Positions 27,462 through 36,069 are shown, counted from the first letter of the stretch. The stretch is 64,000 nt of DNA from Streptomyces sp. NBC_00234 (GCF_036195325.1 NZ_CP108101.1:1488001-1552000); one strand, 5' to 3'. The notes: generated from the sequence alone by a model not told the origin. Made by a program: numbers and translations.

Positions 27462-28403
27462 TCAGGGGGCGATCGAGCTGCCCACTCCGCCGCTGGTCGC
27501 GCTGTCGCCGACCGGGCGGATGCCCTTGGTGATGGTGTCCATGAGGGAGAGCGGCAGGTCGTCCTGGCCCGCGTCGAAGGCGAAGCGCACGACGACCGGC
27601 GTCTCGCTGCCCACGGCCGAGGGGAAGGCGAGGGACTGCACGTAGCCGCCGGGTCCCTTGCCCGTGGTCACCCGCCAGCGCACCAGATAGCCGGTGCGCC
27701 CCGCCACGCTGACCGACCTGGACGCGAGCTCCTGGTGGGACCTGATGCCTCCGTGGATGCGGTCGCCGAGGGAGTTCTCCTCGTACGCGTTGTCCGCGGC
27801 GGTTTCGATGTCCGCCTTGGCCAGGGCCTCGACGGAGGTGAGATCGGTGGAGCTCGCGGTGCGGCTGGTGACCGTCCCGTGGTGGCAGAAGTCCCCCGCG
27901 TCGCCGGGGCACCGGTAGGAGACGAGCGTACGCATCGTCGTCGCGTCCTCCAGCGTGTTGTCCGGCTTCTCCCAGCCCTCGGGGACGGGCAGGGTGATCC
28001 CGTTGAGCTGGTCGACGAGCACCTTCGGGTCCTCGGACGGGGCGGGGCCGGGCGCCGGGGTGTCCGACGTGGCGCTGTCCGTGGGGGCCGGGGCCGTGCT
28101 GCTGGGCGCGGACTCCGGTTTCGTACCGCCGTCGTCCTTGCCGAGCAGCACGGCCCCGGTGACGGCCGCGCCGACGACGACCAGTCCCGCCAGGGTCATG
28201 ACGACGATCCTGGTACTGCCGCCGGGACGCCGCTCCGAGGGCCCCGGGGCCCCGAACTCCTGCGTCGCGTACACCTGGTGCGGGGCGGGTGCGACGGCGC
28301 CGGCCGGGCGGGTGTGCGCGCTCCACGCGGCGCCGTCCCACCAGCGTTCGGTACCGGGTGTTCCCGCGTCCGGATACCAGCCGGGCGGTGTCGCGTTGCT
28401 CAT
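27462..28403 (-). CDS. DUF2510-containing membrane protein
   Basis: The 313-residue protein opens with a DUF2510 module (PPGWYPDAGTPGTERWWDGA), then a transmembrane helix (IVVMTLAGLVVVGAAVTGAV, ~75-97), a Ser/Thr/Pro-rich stretch and an extracytoplasmic domain of ~200 residues (YRCPGDAGDFCHHGTVTSRT, GYLVRWRVTTGKGPGGYVQS). DUF2510 is a short W-rich motif at the N-terminus of many actinobacterial membrane proteins. Function is unknown. It ends 33 bases from the convergent PLP enzyme gene. Confidence 0.8.
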   Translation of the reverse strand: MSNATPPGWYPDAGTPGTERWWDGAAWSAHTRPAGAVAPAPHQVYATQEFGAPGPSERRPGGSTRIVVMTLAGLVVVGAAVTGAVLLGKDDGGTKPESAPSSTAPAPTDSATSDTPAPGPAPSEDPKVLVDQLNGITLPVPEGWEKPDNTLEDATTMRTLVSYRCPGDAGDFCHHGTVTSRTASSTDLTSVEALAKADIETAADNAYEENSLGDRIHGGIRSHQELASRSVSVAGRTGYLVRWRVTTGKGPGGYVQSLAFPSAVGSETPVVVRFAFDAGQDDLPLSLMDTITKGIRPVGDSATSGGVGSSIAP

Positions 28404-28416
28404 CCGGCCTACCTTA

Positions 28417-28436
28417 GGGCCCCGGATCCGGGGCCC
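28417..28436 (-). terminator. Palindromic hairpin between two leftward genes
   Basis: GGGCCCCGGATCCGGGGCCC is a perfect 20-base palindrome 43 bases after the stop of the Kir-like gene and 13 bases before the start of the DUF2510 gene. It is a likely terminator. Confidence 0.6.
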
Positions 28437-28479
28437 GGGAGGCGGCGCCCCTCCTTCGCGGCGCCGTCGTGGTGTCCGC

Positions 28480-29550
28480 TCACTTCCCGCCCCGCACGGG
28501 GCCGACGGCCGTCGTCCACCCGGGTGCGCGCCGGCGTCTGCCGAATCCGCGCACGGCGGGTCCGCCGTCCTTGACGGGCTCCGGGAGCGTCTGTCCGTCC
28601 TCCTCGGACGTGAGCAGGTGGTCGAACGTCCGCCATCCCTCCCACTGGCGTATGTCGGCGTCCACCTGCGGCGTGAGCGGGGCGAACCGGCCCAGCTCGA
28701 AGTCCTCGCCGTCCAGGTCGAACCAGCGTTCGCCGAAGACCTCCGTGCCCAGCCCCCCGGCCTTTCCCGTCAGCCGGACCAGGATCCTCACGGACTCGGC
28801 GCCGTCCAGGGTGGTGCCCTGGATCTCGGTGATCGGCAGTGTGGGGACGGCCGCTTCTACGGGGACCCACACGGTGAAGGCCGCGCCCCGGTCCATGACG
28901 AACCAGGTGCGATCCTCGGCCGGAATGCCCTGATGGTCGAGTACGCGCAGCGTCTGCTTGCGGAAGACCGGGGTCCCGTCGTGCGGGGACTTGCGCAGGT
29001 ACCAGAGGTAGACCCGGGCCGTCAGGTCGATGACGGTGAGGTTCTCCATCCGGTTGTAGAACCGCACGGCGATGATGCGTTCCTCGCTGCCCCGGTGTGC
29101 CTCGGCGAACTCGTGGGCGTCGGCCTGGTGCGCGTAACAAACACTCAGTTTCCGGCGCCAGACGAAGGGCCGCATCGAGAACATCTTGATGAAGACGACA
29201 CCCACCATCGTCGCGGGGACGACGGCGCCGACGACGGATGCCGTGGTGGAGAGCAGTTCGTGTGCCGTGTTGCCCTCCTGCGGTGTGATGCTGTCCGTGC
29301 CGACGCAGGCGCGCAGCGACTGCATCGTCAGACCGGCGAGCTGCCCGGTGTCGCCCAGTCTCTCGGCGTGGCCGCGCGGCGAGTCGAGCGTCAGTGTGAG
29401 CGCCACGGCGATCAGGACCGAGAGCAGGACGAGCCCACCGATCACGAGACCGACCAGCCCCAGGACCGTTCGTTCGGCGATCCACCAGCGCAGTGACGTC
29501 CGGAAACGCGGATGTCCCCTCCTCATGATCACCGCACGCGTCAGCATCAT
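28480..29550 (-). CDS. Inward-rectifier (Kir)-like membrane protein with altered pore signature
   Basis: The 356-residue protein has TM1 (~29-55, LVGLVIGGLVLLSVLIAVAL), a re-entrant-like segment QSLRACVGTDSITPQ (~77-91), TM2 (~97-123) and a beta-rich cytoplasmic domain (IIAVRFYNRMENLTVIDLTA, RVYLWYLRKSPHDGTPVFRK). This order resembles prokaryotic inward-rectifier channels, but where those carry TVGYGD this protein has ACVGTD. Potassium selectivity is therefore doubtful. I chose ATG 29550 because GGGGGAGG lies 7 bases upstream; ATG 29574 has no ribosome site. Family assignment is by eye. Confidence 0.6.
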   Translation of the reverse strand: MMLTRAVIMRRGHPRFRTSLRWWIAERTVLGLVGLVIGGLVLLSVLIAVALTLTLDSPRGHAERLGDTGQLAGLTMQSLRACVGTDSITPQEGNTAHELLSTTASVVGAVVPATMVGVVFIKMFSMRPFVWRRKLSVCYAHQADAHEFAEAHRGSEERIIAVRFYNRMENLTVIDLTARVYLWYLRKSPHDGTPVFRKQTLRVLDHQGIPAEDRTWFVMDRGAAFTVWVPVEAAVPTLPITEIQGTTLDGAESVRILVRLTGKAGGLGTEVFGERWFDLDGEDFELGRFAPLTPQVDADIRQWEGWRTFDHLLTSEEDGQTLPEPVKDGGPAVRGFGRRRRAPGWTTAVGPVRGGK

Positions 29551-29705
29551 CAAAAAGCCTCCCCCGTAAGACATTTGAGCTGCAAGCCACCAATTCTAGC
29601 CGGGGCGGCGCCCCGCCCGGCGGTGTGGCGCGAGCCGGGGCTTCCGCCCTACCGTCGGTGTGACAAGCTCAGCCGCTGAGGACGTGGTCAGTGAGGAGAC
29701 ACAAG

Positions 29706-30530
29706 GTGCTGAATCGTTCACTCAAGGCCCTGGGCCTGGCGACCGTACCGGCGAAGGAACCGCTCAGCTATCCCGGGCGGCCGATCGAGGCGCCCTCGCT
29801 CCTCGACGACGGATCCCTCCTGGAGCTGACCGTCGGACCGGGGCCCGTGGAGACCTGGGACGTTCTCACCGAGGAGGGCCCGGTACCGCTCGACGTCCAC
29901 CTGGCGGCGCGCGGCACGGCTCCGCTGCGGGAGCGCCACGCCGCCGTGTCGGTCGGCTCCAACGCGTCACCGGCGCAGCTGAACAACAAGCTGGTGAGCC
30001 GCGGGCTGTCGGGCACCGTGCCGATGATCCCCGTGCAGGCCCACGGAATCGCGATCGGCATGTGCGCGCACATCTACCCCGCCGGGTACGTGGCGACCGC
30101 GCCCTTCGCCGACGAGCGTTCCGAGCTGACCCTGGCCGTCACCTGGCTGGACGACGACCAGCTCAAGGCCGTCGACGAGACCGAGATCCCGTTCTACGAG
30201 CGCGTCGTGCTGCCCGGAGACCTCTTCCCCATGCGGCTGCCGCACGGGGAGACGCTCAAGGAGGTGCATCTCTACGCCAGCGCCATGGGCGTCCTGGCGG
30301 GCCCGGACGGCGCACCCCGCCCCGCGCAGGCGGAGCAGGCGGCACTCCTCGAAGACCTGCTGGCGGCCTCGCCGCGGCTCCGCGCCCTCCTCGGACCCGA
30401 CCCGCACAGCTGGGTGGAACGCGCGGTAGGCCAACCGGAGTTGCGGGAGGAAGGGACCCGGATCTTCCGCGAGGAGGGCTGGGTCCTGATGCTCGACGAC
30501 TTCACCCGGTACGCCGTCGGACAGTCCTGA
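29706..30530 (+). CDS. Uncharacterised protein upstream of eutBC, possible GGCT-like fold
   Basis: The 274-residue soluble protein has the segment VSVGSNASPAQLNNKLVSRG, similar to the GSN..QL loop of gamma-glutamylcyclotransferase-like folds, followed by VATAPFADERSELTLAVTWL and YERVVLPGDLFPMRL. I do not recognise the family with certainty. It ends 12 bases before eutB, so it is probably co-expressed with ethanolamine ammonia-lyase and may process an amide, or reactivate or assist that enzyme. GTG 29706 is chosen because AGGAG lies 7 bases upstream. Confidence 0.6.
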   Translation: MLNRSLKALGLATVPAKEPLSYPGRPIEAPSLLDDGSLLELTVGPGPVETWDVLTEEGPVPLDVHLAARGTAPLRERHAAVSVGSNASPAQLNNKLVSRGLSGTVPMIPVQAHGIAIGMCAHIYPAGYVATAPFADERSELTLAVTWLDDDQLKAVDETEIPFYERVVLPGDLFPMRLPHGETLKEVHLYASAMGVLAGPDGAPRPAQAEQAALLEDLLAASPRLRALLGPDPHSWVERAVGQPELREEGTRIFREEGWVLMLDDFTRYAVGQS

Positions 30531-30542
30531 TCGGAGTGTGTC

Positions 30543-31943
30543 GTGGCGCCCTACTCCGCCTCGGTCGGCGTCTCCGGGTACCGCTTTCCCGATCTGCGGA
30601 CGGTGCTCGCCCGGGCGAGCCCCGTGCGTTCGGGCGACGAGCTCGCGGGAGTCGCGGCCGGCAGTGACGCCGAGCGGGTCGCCGCCAGGCTCGTCCTGGC
30701 GGATCTCCCACTGCGCACGTTCCTCGACGAGGCGGTGGTGCCGTACGAGACCGACGAGGTGACGCGTCTGATCGTCGACACGCACGACGCGGCGGCCTTC
30801 GCGCCGGTCGCCGGGATGACGGTGGGCGAATTCCGCGACTGGCTGCTGTCGTACGAGGTCACCTCGTCGGAGCTGTCCGCACTGGCCCCCGGCATCACCC
30901 CGGAAATGGCCGCGGCCGTCAGCAAACTGATGCGCAATCAGGATCTGATCCAGGTCGCCCGGAAGTGCACGGTCGTCACCCGTTTCCGGAACACCATCGG
31001 TCTGCCGGGGCGCATGTCGGTCCGCCTCCAGCCGAACCATCCCACCGACGCGCCCGAGGGGGTGGCCGCCTCCGTCCTCGACGGCCTGCTGTACGGCTGC
31101 GGCGACGCCGTGATCGGCATCAACCCCGCGACGGACTCCGTCCCGGCCGCCATCGAGCTGCTGCGGCTGACGGACGACATCAGGCAGCGGTACGCGATCC
31201 CCACCCAGACCTGTGTGCTGACGCATGTCACGAACACGATCCGGGCGATCGAGCGGGGCGCACCCGTCGATCTCGTCTTCCAGTCCGTCGCCGGTACCGA
31301 GGCGGCCAACCGCGCGTTCGGCGTCGACCTCGCCCTGCTGGCCGAGGCGCATGCGGCGGGGCGCTCCCTGGGCCGGGGCGAGGTGGGAGACAACGTCATG
31401 TACTTCGAGACGGGCCAGGGCAGCGCCCTCTCCTCCGACGCCCATCACGGGGTCGACCAGCAGACGCTCGAAGCGCGCGCGTACGCCGTCGCCCGGCGCT
31501 TCAGTCCCCTGCTGGTGAACACGGTCGTCGGCTTCATCGGCCCCGAGTACCTCTACGACGGCAAGCAGATCGCGCGGGCCGGGCTGGAGGACCACTTCTG
31601 CGGGAAGCTGCTCGGCCTGCCGATGGGCTGCGACGTCTGTTACACGAACCACGCCGAGGCCGACCAGGACGACATGGACAACCTGCTGACGCTGCTCGGC
31701 GTGGCGGGCTGCACGTTCGTCATGGGAGTGCCGGGCTCGGACGACGTCATGCTCAACTACCAGAGCACCTCCTTCCACGACGCCCTCTACGTCCGGTCGG
31801 TCCTGGGGCTGCGCCCCGCCCCCGAGTTCGAGGCGTGGATGGAGCGCATGGGGATGTTCGACGCCGAACGCAGGGTCGTGGCGCCGGTCGGCCACAGTCC
31901 GCTGGCGGCCGGTCTCGACGCACTGCTGAGGGGGGCCGGATGA
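30543..31943 (+). CDS. eutB: Ethanolamine ammonia-lyase large subunit
   Basis: The 466-residue protein matches EutB along its length, including AAVSKLMRNQDLIQVARKCT, FRNTIGLPGRMSVRLQPNHP, TQTCVLTHVTNTI, FQSVAGTEAANRAFGVDL, GDNVMYFETGQGSALSSDAH and MGCDVCYTNHAEADQDDMDN. With EutC it uses adenosylcobalamin to convert ethanolamine to acetaldehyde and ammonia. GTG 30543 follows a GGAG site. No microcompartment, reactivase (eutA) or aldehyde dehydrogenase genes are here, the minimal arrangement common in actinomycetes that use ethanolamine as a nitrogen source. Confidence 0.96.
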   Translation: MAPYSASVGVSGYRFPDLRTVLARASPVRSGDELAGVAAGSDAERVAARLVLADLPLRTFLDEAVVPYETDEVTRLIVDTHDAAAFAPVAGMTVGEFRDWLLSYEVTSSELSALAPGITPEMAAAVSKLMRNQDLIQVARKCTVVTRFRNTIGLPGRMSVRLQPNHPTDAPEGVAASVLDGLLYGCGDAVIGINPATDSVPAAIELLRLTDDIRQRYAIPTQTCVLTHVTNTIRAIERGAPVDLVFQSVAGTEAANRAFGVDLALLAEAHAAGRSLGRGEVGDNVMYFETGQGSALSSDAHHGVDQQTLEARAYAVARRFSPLLVNTVVGFIGPEYLYDGKQIARAGLEDHFCGKLLGLPMGCDVCYTNHAEADQDDMDNLLTLLGVAGCTFVMGVPGSDDVMLNYQSTSFHDALYVRSVLGLRPAPEFEAWMERMGMFDAERRVVAPVGHSPLAAGLDALLRGAG

Positions 31944-32689
31944 ACGACGCGGAGAGCCCGGACCTGTGGGACCCGCTGCGCCGGTACACCCCGGCCCGGG
32001 TGGGTCTCGGGCGCAGCGGCGCCGCGCTGCCCGTGCGCCGGCTGTTGGAGTTCCAGCTCGCTCACGCGCAGGCGCGCGACGCGGTCCATCTCCCGGTCGA
32101 CTTCCGGTCGGTACGGGAGGCGGCCGACGGGCTCCCGGTCGTCGAGGTGCGCAGTTCGGCGCCCGACCGCACGACGTATCTGCGCCGCCCGGATCTCGGC
32201 AGGCGGGTGCACCCGGACGATCTCGCGCTGCTCCCGGAGCCCGACGGCTGCGAACTCGTCGTGGTGGTGGCGGACGGACTCTCGGCGGCGGCGGTCCACC
32301 GGCACGCGGGGCCCCTGCTGACGGAGCTGCGTCCGCGTCTCGCGGCCTTCGGCGCGGTCCCGGTCGTCCTGGCCTCCCAGGCACGCGTCGCCATCGGGGA
32401 CGAGATCGGCGAACGGGTCGGCGCACGCCTGGCCGTGGTCCTGGTGGGCGAGCGGCCCGGTCTCAGCGCGGCCGACAGTCTCGGGGTCTATCTGACGTAC
32501 GCGCCGCGCGTCGGCCGCCGGGACTCCGAGCGCAACTGTCTCTCCAACATCCATCCGCCGACGGGGCTCGGCCATGAGGCCGCCGCGCGTGCTCTGGCCT
32601 CGCTGATCACGCGCTCACTGCGGCTGGGCCTGACCGGTGTGGGACTCCAGGACGACGAAGGGCCGCCGCCCATCGGCCCCGCGCGGTGA
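31940..32689 (+). CDS. eutC: Ethanolamine ammonia-lyase small subunit
   Basis: The 249-residue EutC has ARVGLGRSGAALPVRRLLEF, LAHAQARDAVHLPVDF, VVVVADGLSAAAVHRHAGPL, VVLVGERPGLSAADSLGVYL and RNCLSNIHPPTGLGHEAAAR, the last near the cobalamin-contacting region. Its ATG overlaps the eutB stop codon by 4 bases (ATGA), giving coupled subunit synthesis. It ends 23 bases from the convergent LysR gene. Confidence 0.95.
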   Translation: MNDAESPDLWDPLRRYTPARVGLGRSGAALPVRRLLEFQLAHAQARDAVHLPVDFRSVREAADGLPVVEVRSSAPDRTTYLRRPDLGRRVHPDDLALLPEPDGCELVVVVADGLSAAAVHRHAGPLLTELRPRLAAFGAVPVVLASQARVAIGDEIGERVGARLAVVLVGERPGLSAADSLGVYLTYAPRVGRRDSERNCLSNIHPPTGLGHEAAARALASLITRSLRLGLTGVGLQDDEGPPPIGPAR

Positions 32690-32712
32690 GCCCGCGCGGC
32701 GCATGCGCCGCG

Positions 32713-33636
32713 TCAGGACTCACGGCCGGTCAGCGAGAGCAGGTCGCGGGCCGGGCCTGTGGGGCGGTGGCCGGTGGGCCAGACCGCGCGGAGCTGGCGC
32801 CGGAGCCGTACGCCCGCGATGGGGACCGTGACCAGGCGGCGGGCGGAGAGTTCCTCGCCGAGCGCCAGTTCGCTCAGTACGCAGGGGCCGGCGCCGCTCT
32901 CCGCCGCGCCCTTCACGGCCGTGGTCGAGGAGAGTTCGAGCAGCGGCTGCGCCAGACCGCCGTGGACGGCGAGTGCGGCGTCGAGGACCTGGCGGGTGCC
33001 GGAGCCGTACTCGCGCAGGATCAGCGGGGTGGCGGCCAGCTCCCCGGGTGTCAGGGCCGTGCGGCGGCGGGCCCAGGGATGGCTGGGGGCCACCACGACG
33101 ACGAGGCGGTCGTGGGCGATGACCGTGCCGTCGAGACCTTCCGGTATCGAGAGGCCCTCCACGAATCCCAGATCGGCCTCGCCGGCGAGCAGGCGCTGCG
33201 CGACCGCCGCGGAGTTCCCTGCCAGCAGGGACACCGCCGTGCCGGGCCGCTCGGCACGCAGCGCGATCAGCCAGCCCGGCAGCAGGTACTCGGCGATGGT
33301 CATGCTGGCCGCGACCCGCAGCCGGGAGTCCCTGCGGTCGCGCAGTGCCTGCGCGCCCGCGTCGAACGCCTCGGCCGCCTCGACGATCCGGCGCGCCCAG
33401 TCCGTGACGAGTGCGCCCGCGTCGGTCAGCCGGGAGCCGCGGGGCGAGCGGTCCAGGAGGGCGACGCCGAGCTGGCGCTCCATCGTCCGGACGCGGCTGG
33501 ACGCCGCGGGCTGGGTGATGCCGACGTCGCGGGCCGCACGCCCGAGGCTGCCGTGCCGGGCGACGGCGAGAAGCAGCTCCAGCGCTCCCAGGTCGGGAAC
33601 CCGGTGGGACAGGGGTGTGTGCTGGTCGCTGGGCAT
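32713..33636 (-). CDS. LysR-family regulator
   Basis: The 307-residue protein has a LysR helix-turn-helix (LELLLAVARHGSLGRAARDV, GITQPAASSRVRTMERQLGV) and a periplasmic-binding-like effector domain from ~95 (LRVAASMTIAEYLLPGWLIA, ADLGFVEGLSIPEGLDG). It is divergent from a TDT-family transporter, the usual pairing in which the LysR protein activates its neighbour. Two inverted repeats in the 70-base gap are likely binding sites. It converges on eutC, but that gene lies on the far side and is a less likely target. Confidence 0.92.
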   Translation of the reverse strand: MPSDQHTPLSHRVPDLGALELLLAVARHGSLGRAARDVGITQPAASSRVRTMERQLGVALLDRSPRGSRLTDAGALVTDWARRIVEAAEAFDAGAQALRDRRDSRLRVAASMTIAEYLLPGWLIALRAERPGTAVSLLAGNSAAVAQRLLAGEADLGFVEGLSIPEGLDGTVIAHDRLVVVVAPSHPWARRRTALTPGELAATPLILREYGSGTRQVLDAALAVHGGLAQPLLELSSTTAVKGAAESGAGPCVLSELALGEELSARRLVTVPIAGVRLRRQLRAVWPTGHRPTGPARDLLSLTGRES

Positions 33637-33646
33637 AAAGGCAGCT

Positions 33647-33697
33647 TATGACCTCATAGGGCAGGGCTCCCTGGTGGGGGATGCCGTACGCCACCAG
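33647..33697. promoter_or_regulatory. Inverted repeats in the LysR/TDT divergent gap
   Basis: TATGA-cc-TCATA (33647-33658) overlaps the likely -10 of the LysR gene (CATAAG on the - strand). CTGGTGG (33671-33677) and CCACCAG (33691-33697) form a 7-bp repeat with a 13-base spacer ending in CAGAAT (33695-33700), a -10-like box 6 bases before the TDT ATG. LysR-type control is inferred from position. Confidence 0.45.
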
Positions 33698-33706
33698 AAT
33701 CGTGTC

Positions 33707-34861
33707 ATGGCCATCTATTCGCAGACCCAGTCCCGCGCCGGTGCGTACCGCCCGGCCGCTCTCCGGCCCCCGGCCCTGCGGTATGTCGGCCCCAACTGGT
33801 ACGCGACCGTCATGGGCACCGCGATCGTGGCGAGCGCGGGCGCCACCCTGCCCGTGCACGTCGACGGACTGCGGGCGGCCTGCACGGTCGTGTGGGCGCT
33901 CTCGGCGGTGCTGCTCGCCGTCGTCCTCGTGGCCCGCGCCGGCCACTGGCTGCTCCACCGCGACCAGGCGCGGGCCCACCTCCTGGACCCGGCCGTCGCC
34001 CCCTTCTACGGCTGCCTCTCCATGGCGCTGCTCGCGGTCGGCGGGGCCACGATGGTGGTCGGCCGGGACGTGATCGGGCACGGGGCAGCGGTCGCCGTGG
34101 ACACGGTCCTGTACGTTCTCGGCACCGTGATCGGACTCGTCACCGCGGTCGCGATCCCGTATCTGATGGTCGTACGCCACCGGCCCGCGCCCGGGACGGC
34201 TTCCCCTGTCTGGCTGCTGCCGCTGGTGGCGCCCATGGTCTCCGCCGCGCTCGGTCCGCTGCTGGTGCCGGAACTGCCCGCCGGTCAGTGGCGTGAGGCG
34301 CTGCTGCTGGCCTGTTACGCGATGTTCGGGCTGTCCCTGCTGGCGACGCTGGTGGTGCTGCCGCTGGTGTTCGGCCGGCTGGTGCACCACGGGCCGCTGC
34401 CCCTCGCCCTGACGCCCACGCTGTTCCTGGTGCTCGGTCCGCTGGGGCAGTCGACGACCGCGGTGAATCAGCTGGCCGATGTGGCGCCGGCGGCGATCGG
34501 GGCGCCCTACGCCTCCGCCTTCTCCGCGTTCGCCGTGCTGTACGGGGTGCCCGTGATGGGGTTCGCGCTGCTGTGGCTGGCGCTGGCCGGTGCCATGGTC
34601 GTACGGGCGGCGCGGGGCGGGATGACGTTCACGATGACGTGGTGGGGCTTCACCTTCCCGGTCGGCACGTGTGTGACCGGCGCCTCGGGACTGGCCAGGC
34701 ACACCGGGCTCACGGCCTTCACCTGGCTGGCCGTCGCCCTGTACGTGTTCCTCGTGGCGGCGTGGTCGGTGGCCGCGGTGCGGACGCTGCGGGGTCTGGC
34801 CGGCGGATCGCTGCTCGCAGCGCCGCCGGCGCCGCTGCCAGTGACGGCCCGTACCACGTGA
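33707..34861 (+). CDS. TDT-family transporter (tellurite-resistance/dicarboxylate, SLAC1-like)
   Basis: The 384-residue protein has about ten membrane segments and TDT-type landmarks: YVGPNWYATVMGTAIVASAG at the start, LFLVLGPLGQSTTAVNQLAD in the middle and MTFTMTWWGFTFPVGTCVTG near the end. Members include TehA, Mae1 and SLAC1 and move anions or dicarboxylates. ATG 33707 lies 6 bases after a -10-like box, so the message may be leaderless. The last 143 bases overlap the 3' end of the oppositely oriented BtuF-like gene. Confidence 0.88.
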   Translation: MAIYSQTQSRAGAYRPAALRPPALRYVGPNWYATVMGTAIVASAGATLPVHVDGLRAACTVVWALSAVLLAVVLVARAGHWLLHRDQARAHLLDPAVAPFYGCLSMALLAVGGATMVVGRDVIGHGAAVAVDTVLYVLGTVIGLVTAVAIPYLMVVRHRPAPGTASPVWLLPLVAPMVSAALGPLLVPELPAGQWREALLLACYAMFGLSLLATLVVLPLVFGRLVHHGPLPLALTPTLFLVLGPLGQSTTAVNQLADVAPAAIGAPYASAFSAFAVLYGVPVMGFALLWLALAGAMVVRAARGGMTFTMTWWGFTFPVGTCVTGASGLARHTGLTAFTWLAVALYVFLVAAWSVAAVRTLRGLAGGSLLAAPPAPLPVTARTT

Positions 34862-35507
34862 GGAAACGCCCGTCGACGAGTGCGGCGGGCAGTCCGGGGA
34901 AGGCTTCGGGGCCGTCGTCCGCGGTGAAGCGGTACGGCTCGTCGGGCAGCACGACCAGGTCGGCCCCGGCCGCGCGGAGCTCCTCCAGCGGAATCCGCGG
35001 ATAGCGCTCGGGGTGGTCCGCGTAGACGTTGCGCACGCCGAGGCGGGCCAGCAGGTCGCCGGCGAAGGTGTCGCGTCCCAGCACCATCCAGGGTCTGCGC
35101 CAGATCGGCACGATCGCGTCCCGGGGCGGCGGGGGCGGCGGCAGCGCCGCCCAGGCCGCCCGCGCCTCCTCCAGCCAGCCGGGCACGGCCAGTCCGCAGC
35201 CGGTGACCAGGACCCTGCGCAGCTCGTCGAATGCCTCGTCGAGGGTGCGGATCCCGGTGGTCATCACCTCGATGCCGGCCTCACGCAGCGCGGTCAGGTC
35301 GGCGGGCCGGTTCTCCTCCTCGTTGGCGAGGACGAGGTCGGGGCGCAGCGCGACGATCGCCGCCACGTCGGGGTTCTTGGTGCCGCCGATACGCGCGGCG
35401 GCGAGACCGGCGGGGTGGGTGCACCAGTCGGTGACACCCACCAGCAGGCCGGGGGCCGTGACGGCGACGGCCTCGGTCAGCGAGGGGACGAGCGAGACGA
35501 CGCGCAC
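34719..35507 (-). CDS. BtuF-like helical-backbone metal receptor protein without signal peptide
   Basis: The 262-residue protein has the BtuF/periplasmic-binding-2 fold signature: MRVVSLVPSLTEAVAV, VGVTDWCTHPAGLAAARIGG, ALRPDLVLANEEENRPADL and GDLLARLGVRNVYADHPERY. Family members bind cobalamin or metal chelates. An in-frame TGA lies just before the GTG start, so there is no room for a signal peptide and the protein should be cytosolic. Its last ~45 residues (Pro/Arg-rich) are encoded antisense to the TDT gene. It starts 16 bases after the XRE-cupin gene and is probably in its operon. Cobalamin-dependent eutBC is 2 kb away. Confidence 0.8.
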   Translation of the reverse strand: MRVVSLVPSLTEAVAVTAPGLLVGVTDWCTHPAGLAAARIGGTKNPDVAAIVALRPDLVLANEEENRPADLTALREAGIEVMTTGIRTLDEAFDELRRVLVTGCGLAVPGWLEEARAAWAALPPPPPPRDAIVPIWRRPWMVLGRDTFAGDLLARLGVRNVYADHPERYPRIPLEELRAAGADLVVLPDEPYRFTADDGPEAFPGLPAALVDGRFLTWYGPSLAAAPAALRAAIRRPDPAASAPRPPTTPPRGTRTGRRPAR

Positions 35508-35523
35508 GCGCGATCAGCGCCTT

Positions 35524-36069
35524 TCAGCGACGGGGGTCGAAGGTGGCGTCGATGTGCTCCGCCACCGCGACGACGAGCAGCCTGGTGCCGGGGACGGTCG
35601 CGCGCCAGCGGTGCCGCACACCGCCGGACAGGAACAGCGTGTCGCCGCGGTCGAGCCGGTACGCCTGCCCCTCGGCCTCCACCTCGGCGGCGCCCTCCAC
35701 CACGTACATCACCTCGTCGTTGCGGTGCTGGAACTCGCGCCCGAGGTCCTGCTCGCCGGTGAACTCCAGGGCGCTGAGCTGATGACGCCCGCGCACCACC
35801 CTGCGTACGCCGTCGCCCTCGCCCGCCCGTACGACGTCCACGGCGCGCGCCGAGTCGGCGGCGGCCCGCAGCCGGGCGGTCGTGGTCTCCAGGGCTTCCG
35901 CGACGCGGTCCAGGGACTTGGCGCTCGGCCGGGCCCGTTCGTTCTCGATCTGGCTGAGGAAGGGCACGGACAGTCCGCTGCGCGCGGCGACCGCGGACAG
36001 CGTGAGCCCGAGGTTCCTGCGCCGTCGGCGAACCGCGGCACCTACCCGCGGTGTGTCCTTGTCGTCCAT
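35524..36069 (-). CDS. XRE regulator with C-terminal cupin
   Basis: The 181-residue protein joins an HTH_3 domain (VGAAVRRRRRNLGLTLSAVA, SGLSVPFLSQIENERARPSA) to a cupin barrel (GREFQHRNDEVMYVVEGAAE, YRLDRGDTLFLSGGVRHRWR). Such regulators sense small molecules through the cupin and control amine, amino acid or phosphonate genes. ATG 36069 has GGGAGGGAG 6 bases upstream; an in-frame start at 36186 would add 39 unlike residues. It precedes the BtuF-like gene by 16 bases in the same direction. Confidence 0.9.
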   Translation of the reverse strand: MDDKDTPRVGAAVRRRRRNLGLTLSAVAARSGLSVPFLSQIENERARPSAKSLDRVAEALETTTARLRAAADSARAVDVVRAGEGDGVRRVVRGRHQLSALEFTGEQDLGREFQHRNDEVMYVVEGAAEVEAEGQAYRLDRGDTLFLSGGVRHRWRATVPGTRLLVVAVAEHIDATFDPRR

